Shown: positions 8,673 through 17,829, counted from the first letter of the stretch. The stretch is 36,985 bases of DNA from JBKECP01 sp047974765 (GCA_047974765.1 JBKECP010000011.1:1-36985), one strand, 5' to 3'. The notes: generated by a model not told the origin, from the letters alone. Translations and numbers: made by a program.

Positions 8673-10022
8673 GTGAGCAAAAAGCTTTACATCAAAACCC
8701 ACGGCTGCCAAATGAATGAATATGATTCTGCCCGCATGCAGGATCTACTGGGCGTCAGCCATGGACTGGTGCCTACAGACAACCCGGAAGAAGCTGATGT
8801 ATTGCTGCTAAACACTTGTTCCATAAGGGAAAAGGCCCAGGAAAAAGTTTTCCACCAGCTCGGCCGCTGGAAACACCTGAAGGCCAGAAACCCGGATTTG
8901 ATTATCGGTGTTGGTGGCTGCGTAGCCAGCCAGGAGGGCGAAGAAATCGGCAAGCGGGCACCCTATGTTGACCTGGTTTTTGGTCCCCAGACGTTGCACC
9001 GCCTACCTGAGATGATGGATCGGCGCAGCACGCTGGCAGGTACCGGCCCTGGTGGTACGCTGGTGGTGGATGTCAGCTTTCCCGAAATCGAAAAGTTTGA
9101 TCGTCTGCCGGAACCTAAAGTTGATGGCCCCAGCGCTTTTGTCTCGATCATGGAAGGTTGCAGCAAATACTGTACCTTTTGTGTAGTGCCCTATACCCGC
9201 GGTGAAGAGGTCTCCCGTCCACTGGATGATGTGATTGCTGAAATTGCTCACCTGGCTGACGGCGGCGTGCGCGAAGTTAATTTACTGGGGCAGAACGTAA
9301 ATGCCTACCGGGGTGAGAATTATCTGGGTGAAATTGTCGATTTTGCCGAACTACTGCATTTTGTGGCGCAAATTCCCGGTATTGAGCGCATCCGCTATAC
9401 CACGTCTCATCCGGTGGAATTCTCCGACGCGCTGATTCAGGCTTATGCTGATATTCCACAACTGGTCAACCATCTGCACCTGCCTGTACAAAGTGGTTCC
9501 GACCGTATATTGATGGCAATGAAGCGCGGGCATACAACGCTGGAGTATAAATCCATTATCCGCCGTCTGCGTAAAATCCGGCCCGACATCAGCCTGTCTT
9601 CTGATTTTATCGTTGGCTTTCCCGGCGAGAGTGAGGCCGACTTTGCCGCCACCATGGAGCTGATCGAAGACATCGGTTTTGACACCTCTTTTAGCTTTGT
9701 ATACAGCGCCCGCCCCGGCACACCGGCCTCGGAATTGCCCGACGACACAGATGGAAAAACCAAGAAGCAGCGCTTGCAGATTCTGCAAACACGCATTAGT
9801 CAGCAGGCTCAGGCCATCAGTCGTCACATGGTGGGCACCAGTCAGCGGGTACTGGTTAGCGGTGTATCCAAAAAAGACCCTGGCCAGCTGCAGGGTCGTA
9901 CCGAAAACAACCGGGTAGTCAATTTTGCTTCCACCGATACAGCACTGATTGGTGGGTTTATTGATGTCGTGATCGAAGAGGCTCTACCCAACTCTCTGCG
10001 CGGTGTACTGGCAAGTGGTTGA
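8673..10022 (+). CDS. miaB: tRNA-2-methylthio-N6-dimethylallyladenosine synthase MiaB
   Basis: A 449-residue radical-SAM methylthiotransferase that converts i6A37 to ms2i6A37 in tRNAs reading codons beginning with U. The N-terminal UPF0004 domain supplies three Cys (THGCQMNEYDS, LLNTCSIREKA, VGGCVASQ) for the auxiliary [4Fe-4S] cluster. The radical-SAM motif is CSKYCTFC (CxxxCxxC) near residues 153-160, and a C-terminal TRAM domain ends the protein (LVSGVSKKD to GRTENNRVVNF). The GTG at 8673 (SKKLYIKTHGC) is chosen because family members begin within a few residues of KLYIKTHGC; a TTG at 8607 would add 22 unconserved residues. First gene of a compact run with ybeZ, ybeY and ybeX. Confidence 0.97.
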   Translation: MSKKLYIKTHGCQMNEYDSARMQDLLGVSHGLVPTDNPEEADVLLLNTCSIREKAQEKVFHQLGRWKHLKARNPDLIIGVGGCVASQEGEEIGKRAPYVDLVFGPQTLHRLPEMMDRRSTLAGTGPGGTLVVDVSFPEIEKFDRLPEPKVDGPSAFVSIMEGCSKYCTFCVVPYTRGEEVSRPLDDVIAEIAHLADGGVREVNLLGQNVNAYRGENYLGEIVDFAELLHFVAQIPGIERIRYTTSHPVEFSDALIQAYADIPQLVNHLHLPVQSGSDRILMAMKRGHTTLEYKSIIRRLRKIRPDISLSSDFIVGFPGESEADFAATMELIEDIGFDTSFSFVYSARPGTPASELPDDTDGKTKKQRLQILQTRISQQAQAISRHMVGTSQRVLVSGVSKKDPGQLQGRTENNRVVNFASTDTALIGGFIDVVIEEALPNSLRGVLASG

Positions 10023-10066
10023 CTGCTCGCTCAGCCGGTATATCCTTAGTCATTCTTCCTTGCCAC

Positions 10067-11101
10067 ATGTGGCCATATAACGATTTGAACAGTGAAACTG
10101 CGGCCCTTGCGTCGATACAACAAAACCTGACTCTTGAACCCAATGACCCCCGCCATCTGGCCATGCTCAGTGGCCAACTGGATGCACATCTGCGCCAGAT
10201 TGAAAAGCACCTGGGTATCAGCATTGCCAACCGTGGTAATGAATTTCACCTAAGCGGTCCAGCTGAATCTGTTAATACCGGTGCTCGCCTGCTGAGACAT
10301 CTCTATGGCGAAATCTGCCAGGGTATAGGCTTAAGCCCCGAATCTTTGCATCTGCAATTGCAGCAATCAGGACTGGAGAATCTGGCGGAGGCCGGAACAG
10401 ACAACACAGAAGCAGTACAGGCCATTCGCACCCGGCGCGCCTCCGTCAAGCCCCGAGGCAAGAACCAGCAAAGTTATGTGCGCACCATCAAGCACTGCGA
10501 TATTAATTTTGGTATTGGTCCGGCTGGTACCGGCAAAACCTGGCTGGCCGTAGCCTGTGCAGTGGAGGCACTGCTGGAAGAAAAAGTACGCCGCATTCTG
10601 CTAGTGCGCCCGGCAGTGGAAGCCGGTGAAAAGCTGGGATTTTTACCGGGTGATTTGAGTCAGAAAATAGACCCCTATCTGCGCCCGCTTTATGATGCTC
10701 TTTATGAAATGCTGGGCTTTGAAAGTGTGAACAAATACATCGAACGCAGCATCATTGAGGTGGCACCACTGGCTTTTATGCGAGGCCGCACCCTCAACAA
10801 CGCCTTTATCATTCTCGATGAGGCTCAAAACACAACCCGGGAGCAGATGAAAATGTTTCTAACCCGCATCGGTTTTGGCTCCACTGCCGTGATTACCGGT
10901 GACGCCACCCAGATTGATCTGCCCCGGGGCGCCCAGTCTGGCCTGACTCATGTAGCTAATATTTTACAGGATGTCGAAGGTATCGGTTTTACCTGGTTTG
11001 GCAATAAGGATGTCGTTCGCCACCCTCTGGTACAGCGTATTGTTGAAGCCTACGATGCCCACGAAGGTGCTAACGGCACTTTCAATAAGCCCTCACCATG
11101 A
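10067..11101 (+). CDS. ybeZ: PhoH-like ATPase YbeZ
   Basis: A 344-residue PhoH-family protein. A KH-like N-terminal segment (IEKHLGISIANRGNEFHLSG) is followed by an ATPase/RNA-helicase-like domain with Walker A GPAGTGKT (Lys about 157) and Walker B AFIILDEAQN, then ITGDATQIDLP. YbeZ partners with YbeY in 16S rRNA maturation and ribosome quality control; the adjacent ybeY supports this. The start is uncertain: ATG at 10067 has no good ribosome-binding site, an in-frame TTG lies at 10019 overlapping the miaB stop, and conserved sequence begins only near TLEPNDPRHLA. Its stop overlaps the ybeY start by four bases (ATGA), implying translational coupling. Confidence 0.95.
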   Translation: MWPYNDLNSETAALASIQQNLTLEPNDPRHLAMLSGQLDAHLRQIEKHLGISIANRGNEFHLSGPAESVNTGARLLRHLYGEICQGIGLSPESLHLQLQQSGLENLAEAGTDNTEAVQAIRTRRASVKPRGKNQQSYVRTIKHCDINFGIGPAGTGKTWLAVACAVEALLEEKVRRILLVRPAVEAGEKLGFLPGDLSQKIDPYLRPLYDALYEMLGFESVNKYIERSIIEVAPLAFMRGRTLNNAFIILDEAQNTTREQMKMFLTRIGFGSTAVITGDATQIDLPRGAQSGLTHVANILQDVEGIGFTWFGNKDVVRHPLVQRIVEAYDAHEGANGTFNKPSP

Positions 11102-11580
11102 ATTTAACCGTGGACATTCAACACGCCAGTATTGAGGCCAATCTACCCTCGGCAGGTGATATATGTCACTGGGTCAGTGCGGCATTGAAAGAACGACGTA
11201 ACGGGCTGGACACCGAGTTGACAGTACGCATTGTCGATAGCGATGAAATGAGCACACTCAACAAACAGTTCCGCAATAAATCCGGGCCGACCAATGTCCT
11301 GTCTTTTCCCGCAGACCTGCCCCCTGAGTTGGGATTACCCCTGCTGGGAGATATCATCATTTGCGCTCCGGTTGTAGTCTCCGAAGCACAGGAACAGGGT
11401 AAGACAATACGTGCCCACTGGGCTCATATGAGCGTGCATGGCACACTGCACTTGCTCGGCTATGACCATATAAAAGATAACGAAGCAGCGGCAATGGAAG
11501 CCCTCGAAACCCGTATTCTCAACACACTGGATTTCCCCTGCCCCTACGAAGCCACTGACAAGGAGCACCAGGTCCAATGA
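11098..11580 (+). CDS. ybeY: Endoribonuclease YbeY (rRNA maturation factor)
   Basis: A 160-residue member of the UPF0054 family. The zinc-binding motif HGTLHLLGYDH gives His114, His118 and His124, the metal ligands of YbeY. Upstream, NKQFRNKSGPTNVLSFP is the other family signature. YbeY is a single-strand-specific metalloendoribonuclease needed for 16S rRNA 3'-end processing and 70S quality control. It is translationally coupled on both sides: ATGA overlap with ybeZ at its start and with ybeX at its end. The length is normal, with a slightly longer C-terminal tail. Confidence 0.97.
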   Translation: MNLTVDIQHASIEANLPSAGDICHWVSAALKERRNGLDTELTVRIVDSDEMSTLNKQFRNKSGPTNVLSFPADLPPELGLPLLGDIIICAPVVVSEAQEQGKTIRAHWAHMSVHGTLHLLGYDHIKDNEAAAMEALETRILNTLDFPCPYEATDKEHQVQ

Positions 11581-12422
11581 GCGATGACCGCTACAGCAAC
11601 GATTCAGGCGACAAAAGCTGGCTGGAGAAAATTTCCCTGCTATTTTCTTCAGATCCACGCTCGCGCAGCGACCTGGAGGAAGTGCTATCTATTGCCGCAG
11701 ACAATGAAGTGATCGATGAAGACGCGCGCAGTATTATGGAAGGCGCAATGAAAGTCAGTAATATGCAGGTCCGCGATATTATGATTCCGCGCGCGCAAAT
11801 GGTGGTCATCAAAGCAGAAACTTCACTGGAAGAAATTTTGCCGCAAATTACTCGTGCAGCTCACTCACGCTACCCGGTAGTAGGCGAAAACCCGGATGAT
11901 GTACTGGGCATTTTACTGGCCAAAGATTTGCTGCCTGAAATCCTGAACAAGGATCACAGCCAGTTTCAGGTTCAGGACTTGCTGCGACCAACCGTTGTTG
12001 TACCCGAGAGCAAACGCCTGAACGTACTACTGCGTGAGTTTCGTGAAAACCGCAATCATATGGCCATTGTTATTGATGAATATGGCGGTGTTGCCGGGCT
12101 GATTACCATCGAGGACGTGCTGGAAGAAATTGTGGGTGAAATCGAGGATGAAACCGATACAGAAGAAGATCAGTTTATCCGTAAAATCAGTGATGAAGAT
12201 TATTTTATTCAGGCATTGACCCCTATTGAAGATTTTAACGATTACTTTAAATGCCAGTTCAGCGATGAGGAATTTGACACGATTGGCGGCCTGGTCATCC
12301 AGGCCTTTGGCCACATGCCCGCACGTAATGAAGTCACCACTATCGACAACTTTGAGTTTAAAGTCATCAATGCTGATCAGCGCAAGATTCACAGCCTGCG
12401 CATGCGGCCACTGACAGACTGA
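11577..12422 (+). CDS. ybeX: CBS-domain protein YbeX/CorC
   Basis: A 281-residue soluble CorC-type protein without the N-terminal membrane domain of CNNM transporters. Two CBS domains occupy roughly residues 60-190 (VRDIMIPRAQMVVI, and the second around MAIVIDEYGGVAGLITIEDV), followed by an acidic linker EIVGEIEDETDTEEDQF and the C-terminal CorC_HlyC transporter-associated domain. It was described as a magnesium/cobalt efflux factor; more recent work links YbeX to ribosome metabolism, and the gene order with ybeY and ybeZ fits the latter. ATGA overlap with ybeY; lnt follows after 38 bases. Confidence 0.96.
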   Translation: MSDDRYSNDSGDKSWLEKISLLFSSDPRSRSDLEEVLSIAADNEVIDEDARSIMEGAMKVSNMQVRDIMIPRAQMVVIKAETSLEEILPQITRAAHSRYPVVGENPDDVLGILLAKDLLPEILNKDHSQFQVQDLLRPTVVVPESKRLNVLLREFRENRNHMAIVIDEYGGVAGLITIEDVLEEIVGEIEDETDTEEDQFIRKISDEDYFIQALTPIEDFNDYFKCQFSDEEFDTIGGLVIQAFGHMPARNEVTTIDNFEFKVINADQRKIHSLRMRPLTD

Positions 12423-12460
12423 ACACCCAACCGGAGCAGGCGGCACTATACCGTAGCCAT

Positions 12461-14017
12461 ATGGAGGCTCATATTCAAAACCGGGGTCGCCAGTATCTAT
12501 TGTGGTCACTATTGGCAATAGTTGCTGGCGCACTGGTGACACTGTCGCTGGCACCATTTAATCTCTGGCCAATGGGCATTTTGTCCTGCACGCTTTATTG
12601 CCTTATTCTCAATCGTAGCTCAACCCGCCAGGCATTACTCTATGGCTGGCTCTACGGTCTGGGATTATTTGGCAGTGGTGTTTCCTGGGTTTACGTCAGT
12701 ATTCATACTTACGGTTACGCCCCCATACCACTGGCACTGCTGCTAACAGCACTGTTCTGCGCAGGTCTTGCGCTTCTTCACCTCCTGTTTGCCGGTTTTT
12801 ATGTGCGCTGTATACGCAATCTGCCAGCGGGTACTTTAGTGGGCTTCCCCCTGTGCTGGCTGTTTTTTGAGTGGTTGCGCAGCTGGCTGCTGACGGGCTT
12901 TCCCTGGCTTTTTCTCGGCTACGCTCATAACGACACCTGGCTCGCTGGCTGGGCACCCGTATTCGGTGTTTACGGCATATCATTTATCTGCGCACTTTGC
13001 GGCAGTTGTCTGTTGATTCTCTGGCAAATACGCCGTCCGTCCGGGATCAGCTTCTGTGTAGTGTTAATCGCATTTTTATGGGGTGGCGGTGCTCTGTTAC
13101 GCAATATCGAGTGGGTTCAAAGTCTTCATGCGCAAACCCTCAGCGTTGCTCTCTATCAGCCCAATATTTCCCAGCAAATCAAATGGGAACGGCGCTATCT
13201 GCCCACTATTTTAAACCAGTACCAGCAGGCTGCCGCCGAACTGGATAACAGTGACATCGTTATCTGGCCCGAATCAGCCATACCTCGTTTTTACCAGGAT
13301 ATACCCGATTGGTTCGCTGCTGTTGCCGAACGTGCCCGGCAACAGCAAAGCACCCTGATCAGTGGTGTGCCCTATCGCAGCGAAGGCAATTACTACAACA
13401 GTATTATCGCCCTCGGGTCTGCTAGCGGCATTTATCACAAACAGCGATTAGTGCCTTTTGGTGAATATGTACCGCTGGAGCAGTGGCTTCGAGGTATGAT
13501 TACATTTTTTGATCTACCCATGTCACAGTTTAGTGTAGGCCCAAAAAATCAGCACAATTTGCTCGCGCAGGGCTATCGGCTGGCGCCTTATATCTGTTAC
13601 GAAGTGGTTTATCCTGAGCTGGTGGCAAAGGCCGCCCGCAATGCCGACATTTTATTGACTATCAGTAATGACGCATGGTTTGGGCATTCTATCGGTCCGT
13701 TACAGCACCTGCAGATGGCGCGCATGCGCGCTCTGGAAAATGGCCGTTATATGCTGCGCGGCACAAATAATGGTATCTCCGCCATTATCAACCACCGGGG
13801 TCAGATATTAGGCCGCAGTGAGCAATTTATAGAAACAACACTTCGGGGTGAAGTACGTATAATGCAGGGGTTTACGCCTTTTACACAAACAGGAGCAACA
13901 AGCCCGCTTATTATCTGTGTACTGGGGCTTTTTTTGATGGCAGGGCAATATTCTCGCCTGCAAAAGAAAGGTAAAGACAGCGCTCATCCATCAGAGCAGC
14001 ACAAAAGCAAACACTGA
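12461..14017 (+). CDS. lnt: Apolipoprotein N-acyltransferase
   Basis: A 518-residue integral membrane enzyme that adds the third acyl chain to the N-terminal Cys of lipoproteins, after Lgt and LspA. About six N-terminal membrane helices precede a periplasmic nitrilase-like domain. Catalytic residues are visible: Glu271 in WPESAIP, Lys327 in HKQRLVPFGE, Glu335 in the same stretch and Cys379 in YICYEVVYPEL; the 44-residue Glu-to-Cys spacing equals that of E. coli Lnt. A last helix near the C-terminus anchors the domain. It is the last gene of the miaB-ybeZYX-lnt run, the conserved order in gammaproteobacteria. Substrates in this window would include LptE and the two lipoproteins at 23765-25007. 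Confidence 0.97.
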   Translation: MEAHIQNRGRQYLLWSLLAIVAGALVTLSLAPFNLWPMGILSCTLYCLILNRSSTRQALLYGWLYGLGLFGSGVSWVYVSIHTYGYAPIPLALLLTALFCAGLALLHLLFAGFYVRCIRNLPAGTLVGFPLCWLFFEWLRSWLLTGFPWLFLGYAHNDTWLAGWAPVFGVYGISFICALCGSCLLILWQIRRPSGISFCVVLIAFLWGGGALLRNIEWVQSLHAQTLSVALYQPNISQQIKWERRYLPTILNQYQQAAAELDNSDIVIWPESAIPRFYQDIPDWFAAVAERARQQQSTLISGVPYRSEGNYYNSIIALGSASGIYHKQRLVPFGEYVPLEQWLRGMITFFDLPMSQFSVGPKNQHNLLAQGYRLAPYICYEVVYPELVAKAARNADILLTISNDAWFGHSIGPLQHLQMARMRALENGRYMLRGTNNGISAIINHRGQILGRSEQFIETTLRGEVRIMQGFTPFTQTGATSPLIICVLGLFLMAGQYSRLQKKGKDSAHPSEQHKSKH

Positions 14018-14098
14018 CCATCAACCCGGAAAATGGCTTTTGCCTTCATTCCACTGGCAATATCAATTCGTCTGGACTATACCTTTTAAAGTGGCAAT

Positions 14099-14131
14099 CA
14101 CCTTATAGCCAAAGTGGAACTTTATAGGGTG
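14099..14131. promoter_or_regulatory. Imperfect inverted repeat upstream of ccoN
   Basis: CACCTTATAG (14099-14108) is repeated in inverse orientation as TTTATAGGGTG (14121-14131), 8 of 10 positions pairing, about 90-120 bases upstream of the ccoN start. It could be an operator for the oxidase operon. I found no convincing FNR/Anr box (TTGAT-N4-ATCAA) in 14018-14218, which many cco promoters carry. Confidence 0.3.
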
Positions 14132-14218
14132 AGGTATTGTTGCTATCATTAAAGCTAGCTAAAACTATATTTAGTGGTTTAATAGTCCACAATACCTGAA
14201 CTGATCAAGGCAAACAGT

Positions 14219-15709
14219 ATGGCTTCTGCGATGACAGGTTCTAATCTCACCCATGAAAACTACAACGACAACATCATTCGTCTGTTTCTTGCAGCAACGG
14301 CATTCTGGTCTGTCATCGGCACCGCCTTTGGTGTGCTGGCTGCGGCACAACTGGCCTGGCCATCTCTGAATTTTGAAATCGCCTGGCTCACATTCAGCCG
14401 TATTCGCCCCAATCATACGTTTTCAATTATTTTTGCCTTTGGTGGCTGTGCATTAATGGGTACCTGCTACTATGTAGTGCAGCGAACCAGCCAGGCTCGT
14501 CTGGCCTTTGGCAAACTGGCTTCGTTTACCTTCTGGGGCTGGCAGGCAGTTATTATTCTTTCACTGATTACCGTTCCTTTAGGTATCACACAAAGCAAGG
14601 AATACGCTGAGCCGGAGTGGCCTATTGATGTAGTGATTACTATCGTATGGATTTCTTTTGCTACGGTATTTTTTGCCACTTTGGCACGGCGCAAAATTGA
14701 GCATATCTATGTGGCCAACTGGTATTACGGTGCATTTATTGTTGCCGTTGCCCTGCTGCATGTTGTTAATAATCTTGCCATTCCTGTATCGCTGACCAAA
14801 TCTTACCCGGTCTATTCTGGCGCCGTTGATGCCATGGTGCAGTGGTGGTACGGCCACAATGCGGTGGCCTTCTTTCTGACTGCCGGTTTTCTCGGCATGA
14901 TGTACTACTTTGTACCACGCCACGCCCAGCAACCACTATGGAGCTACCGCTTTTCCATTGTTAATTTCTGGGCACTGATTTCCGTATATATGTGGGCCGG
15001 CGCCCACCACCTGATGTACACCTCTCTGCCTGACTGGGTGCAATCTGTCGGCATGGTATTTTCACTGATTTTGCTAATGCCAAGCTGGGGCTCTGCGGCT
15101 AACGGCCTGCTCACCTTCAACGGTATCTGGTACCGCCTGAAAACAGATCCCATCATGAAATTCATGGTGGTTTCTCTGATCTTCTATGGCGCATCCACCT
15201 TTGAAGGCTCAATGCTGGCTATCAAATCAGCCAATGTGATGAGCCATTATACCGACTGGACCGTTGCGCATGTCCACTCTGGCGCTATCGGCTGGGTAGC
15301 CATGATTACCATTGCATCCATTTATGCAATGGCGCCAACTGTTCTCGGACAACCAATGCACTCCAGCACCGCCATGAATATACACTTCTGGCTGCATACA
15401 ACGGGGTTACTGCTGTACGTCATTGCCATGTGGACCTCAGGCATTACCGCTGGTCAGATGTGGTTTGCCACTGACAGTGAAGGCCATCTGCTCTATAGCT
15501 TTATTGACAGCCTCCAGGCCATGCACCCCTATTACATCATGCGCTTTTGTGGTGGTTTGCTGGTTATGAGTGGCATGATTCTGATGACATGGAACCTCTG
15601 GCATACAGCATCCCGAGCGCGCACAAGGTCTGTCTCACCCATTCCCATTTCCAGACCGCGACATCAGGGAGCACTCTCTCAGGCACCGCAGCCAATGGGG
15701 GGCCATTAA
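14219..15709 (+). CDS. ccoN: cbb3-type cytochrome c oxidase subunit I
   Basis: A 496-residue, about 12-helix haem-copper oxidase catalytic subunit. Visible ligands: His66 in RPNHTFS (low-spin haem), His in WWYGHNAV and the HisHis pair in WAGAHHLMY (CuB), and His residues in VAHVHSGAIGW (haems). The cbb3-specific cross-linked Tyr lies in FYGASTFEGSM, on a different helix from A-type oxidases. The enzyme reduces oxygen with high affinity and pumps protons, so it suggests microaerobic growth. Start ATG at 14219 with AAGG upstream; ATG at 14231 is an alternative. First of four tightly packed genes. The C-terminal tail (from about 465) is basic, Pro-rich and not conserved. Confidence 0.97.
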   Translation: MASAMTGSNLTHENYNDNIIRLFLAATAFWSVIGTAFGVLAAAQLAWPSLNFEIAWLTFSRIRPNHTFSIIFAFGGCALMGTCYYVVQRTSQARLAFGKLASFTFWGWQAVIILSLITVPLGITQSKEYAEPEWPIDVVITIVWISFATVFFATLARRKIEHIYVANWYYGAFIVAVALLHVVNNLAIPVSLTKSYPVYSGAVDAMVQWWYGHNAVAFFLTAGFLGMMYYFVPRHAQQPLWSYRFSIVNFWALISVYMWAGAHHLMYTSLPDWVQSVGMVFSLILLMPSWGSAANGLLTFNGIWYRLKTDPIMKFMVVSLIFYGASTFEGSMLAIKSANVMSHYTDWTVAHVHSGAIGWVAMITIASIYAMAPTVLGQPMHSSTAMNIHFWLHTTGLLLYVIAMWTSGITAGQMWFATDSEGHLLYSFIDSLQAMHPYYIMRFCGGLLVMSGMILMTWNLWHTASRARTRSVSPIPISRPRHQGALSQAPQPMGGH

Positions 15710-15710
15710 T

Positions 15711-16340
15711 ATGGGCGCTTACAAATATGTTGAATATGTAGAAAAGCACCTCGGACTTTTCAGTATTTTAATGGCTGTTTTTTTAACCTTTGGCGGGATG
15801 GCCGAGATTGTCCCGTTGTTTTATCAGGCCAGCACCATTGAGCCTTCTCCCGGTGTCAAGCCCTATCCGCCACTGGCGCTGGCTGGGCGGGATATTTATG
15901 TCAGTGAAGGTTGCTATGCCTGTCACTCCCAACAAATCCGCCGCCTGCGCGCAGAGGTCCAGCGCTACGGCCCTTTTTCACTCGCAGGCGAATCTGTCTA
16001 TGACCGCCCCTTTCAATGGGGCAGTAAGCGCACCGGACCGGATCTGGCCCGTATTGGTCAAAAATATTCCGATGCCTGGCATCGGCAGCATCTGTTGGAC
16101 CCACGCTCTGTTATTGCTGTCTCCAATATGCCCGCCTACCCCTGGCTGGCTAAAACACGGGTCGATACCGACAGCATCGTTACACGCATGAAAGTATTAC
16201 GCTGGATGGGTGACCCTTATAGTGATGAGGATATTGCCGGTGCTGCCAGAGCACTTGATGGCAAAACACATATGGATGCCATCATTGCCTATCTGCAGCA
16301 GCTGGGCAGCACTCGTAAAATTGTGGATACACCACAATGA
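15711..16340 (+). CDS. ccoO: cbb3-type cytochrome c oxidase subunit II (mono-haem)
   Basis: A 209-residue membrane-anchored c-type cytochrome. One N-terminal helix (about 15-37, LGLFSILMAVFLTFGGMAEI) precedes a periplasmic domain with a single haem site CYACH and a Met ligand in SNMPAYPWL. CcoO passes electrons from CcoP to CcoN. The start follows the ccoN stop by one base, and its stop overlaps the ccoQ start, so the operon is translationally coupled. Length is normal. Confidence 0.97.
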   Translation: MGAYKYVEYVEKHLGLFSILMAVFLTFGGMAEIVPLFYQASTIEPSPGVKPYPPLALAGRDIYVSEGCYACHSQQIRRLRAEVQRYGPFSLAGESVYDRPFQWGSKRTGPDLARIGQKYSDAWHRQHLLDPRSVIAVSNMPAYPWLAKTRVDTDSIVTRMKVLRWMGDPYSDEDIAGAARALDGKTHMDAIIAYLQQLGSTRKIVDTPQ

Positions 16341-16516
16341 CTGCGCTCTGGGGGAATCTCATTGGCGCGGGCATTATCGTATTAATGTTCTGTTTTGTGG
16401 CTATCTGGTTTTGGGCCTGGCGCCCCCGCCATCAGAATAATTTCAAACGTATGGCTCACCTGCCTATGGAAGATCATCATTTGGCAGAGTCAGTGGAGGA
16501 GGTGCCAAAAACATGA
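16337..16516 (+). CDS. ccoQ: cbb3-type oxidase small subunit CcoQ
   Basis: A 59-codon gene in the gap between ccoO and ccoP. It has one membrane helix (about residues 5-27; LWGNLIGAGIIVLMFCFVAI) followed by a WFWAWRPRH stretch, FKRMAHLP and an acidic tail, the standard plan of CcoQ/FixQ. CcoQ stabilises the association of CcoP with the complex. ATGA overlaps exist at both ends: with the ccoO stop at 16337-16340 and with the ccoP start at 16513-16516. Confidence 0.93.
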   Translation: MTALWGNLIGAGIIVLMFCFVAIWFWAWRPRHQNNFKRMAHLPMEDHHLAESVEEVPKT

Positions 16517-17433
16517 GCAGCTTCTGGAGTGGATGGATCATCTTTTTCGTCATACTGAACTGGTCTGTGGTGGTAATACTGTTTGTTGTCGCCAACCGCG
16601 TCAGGATACCAATGGCAGAAGACGGCACCACCGGCCATGTATGGTCCAACGGTGAAATACGTGAAGGCGCACGCAAACTACCTGCCTGGTGGGTCATTAT
16701 GTCTGTCGCCTCAATGGCTTTTACTTTTTTTTATCTGCACCGCTACCCCGGTTTTGGCAGCCATCCAGGCTCTCTGGAGTGGTCGGCGGCAAAAGAGTCA
16801 CAGGAAGATATAGCGTCCAACCGGATTAACCGGGCAGAATTTAACCGAAGAGTGATAACACTGCCTGTCAATGAGCTATCCAGACAGGCCGATGTACAGC
16901 GCGTTGGCGCAATACTGTTTGCTGATAATTGTGCAGCCTGTCATGGCGATCAGGGCCAGGGCAACCATCTCATTGGCGCACCGCGACTGACCGATAATAT
17001 CTGGTTATACGGTGATGGAGAGCAGATTCGGGTGACGATAGAAAATGGTCGCGCAGGCGTAATGCCGCCTTTTGCCCAATTGAGCGAAACCGAAACACGG
17101 GAAGTGGCCGAATATGTCTATACGCTCAATGGTCGCCCCTCATCCGACACCCAATTAACAAATAATGGCAAGGTGCTGTTTTCAACCCACTGCGTTGCCT
17201 GCCATGGTGGAGAAGGAAAGGGCAATCAAATGTTGGGCGCACCCAATCTGACTGATCACAACTGGCTCTATGGTGGCGATACAGATCATATTTTTGACAC
17301 GATCCGTCATGGTCGACAGGGCAAAATGCCAGCCTGGAAAGAACGGCTGACAGAAGCCGAGATAAAGGTTCTTATGGCCTGGATAAAAGCTTCTGCCACA
17401 GATAATCCAGATGCAAAAAACAGCGACTCATAA
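16513..17433 (+). CDS. ccoP: cbb3-type oxidase di-haem subunit III
   Basis: A 306-residue di-haem cytochrome c. Two N-terminal helices (about 5-28 and 58-77, the second after RKLPAWW) precede a periplasmic region with two haem sites, CAACH (Cys140) and CVACH (Cys227). Each is followed by a Met-containing loop (GVMPPF, GKMPAW). The segment WSNGEIREGARKLPAWW is a CcoP hallmark. It receives electrons from soluble cytochrome c and hands them to CcoO. The assembly genes ccoG, ccoH, ccoI and ccoS are not in the window and must lie elsewhere if the oxidase is functional. Confidence 0.97.
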   Translation: MSSFWSGWIIFFVILNWSVVVILFVVANRVRIPMAEDGTTGHVWSNGEIREGARKLPAWWVIMSVASMAFTFFYLHRYPGFGSHPGSLEWSAAKESQEDIASNRINRAEFNRRVITLPVNELSRQADVQRVGAILFADNCAACHGDQGQGNHLIGAPRLTDNIWLYGDGEQIRVTIENGRAGVMPPFAQLSETETREVAEYVYTLNGRPSSDTQLTNNGKVLFSTHCVACHGGEGKGNQMLGAPNLTDHNWLYGGDTDHIFDTIRHGRQGKMPAWKERLTEAEIKVLMAWIKASATDNPDAKNSDS

Positions 17434-17650
17434 ACATCATCAAAAAAATAACAGTGTCTGGTATCGCATCCCGGTTGTATGGGTTTGTCTGATCTGTGGA
17501 TTAGGTTCACTGGCTGTTTGCGTTATTACCGTTATCATTGCCCTGCAAACGGGAGAAGCCCTACAGGAAACCGGCCCCTCATCACGTTTTCAGCTGACCC
17601 CCGATGAAAACGTCCCCACTGAAACAAGCAAAGGCAGCAGTCTTGATTAA
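17411..17650 (+). CDS. Small single-helix membrane protein, FixH N-terminal-like
   Basis: A 79-residue frame overlapping the end of ccoP by 23 bases. After a polar, His/Lys-rich start comes VWYRIPVVWVCLICGLGSLA, continuing to about residue 45 as a single membrane helix and then a short polar tail. The WY-x-x-P-x-x-W motif followed by a helix resembles the N-terminal anchor of FixH/CcoH, a cbb3 oxidase assembly factor often found just after ccoP. However, FixH continues for about 100 more residues in a periplasmic domain that is missing here. It could be a truncated or minimal CcoH, or an unrelated small protein. No good ribosome-binding site is seen; GTG at 17453 is an alternative start. Confidence 0.55.
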   Translation: MQKTATHKHHQKNNSVWYRIPVVWVCLICGLGSLAVCVITVIIALQTGEALQETGPSSRFQLTPDENVPTETSKGSSLD

Positions 17651-17829
17651 AGTCTTTATAGCCAGGATCAAATAGCAAAATCCCCAACCCGATGATCCGA
17701 TAGCAAGCCGGTATATTTAGCTCAAGCATACTGACTACGTTCTATTGATCCAAAACAGTGACCACAGGGTTTAAGTCGTGCATGTCTGTTGACCCCCAGA
17801 CACCGCCAACTATACAATCCGCCCCTGCA

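Noticed and set aside
14196..14210. FNR/Anr half-site ATCAA just before ccoN
   Set aside because: The partner half-site TTGAT is not at the correct distance, and the position is too close to the start codon.
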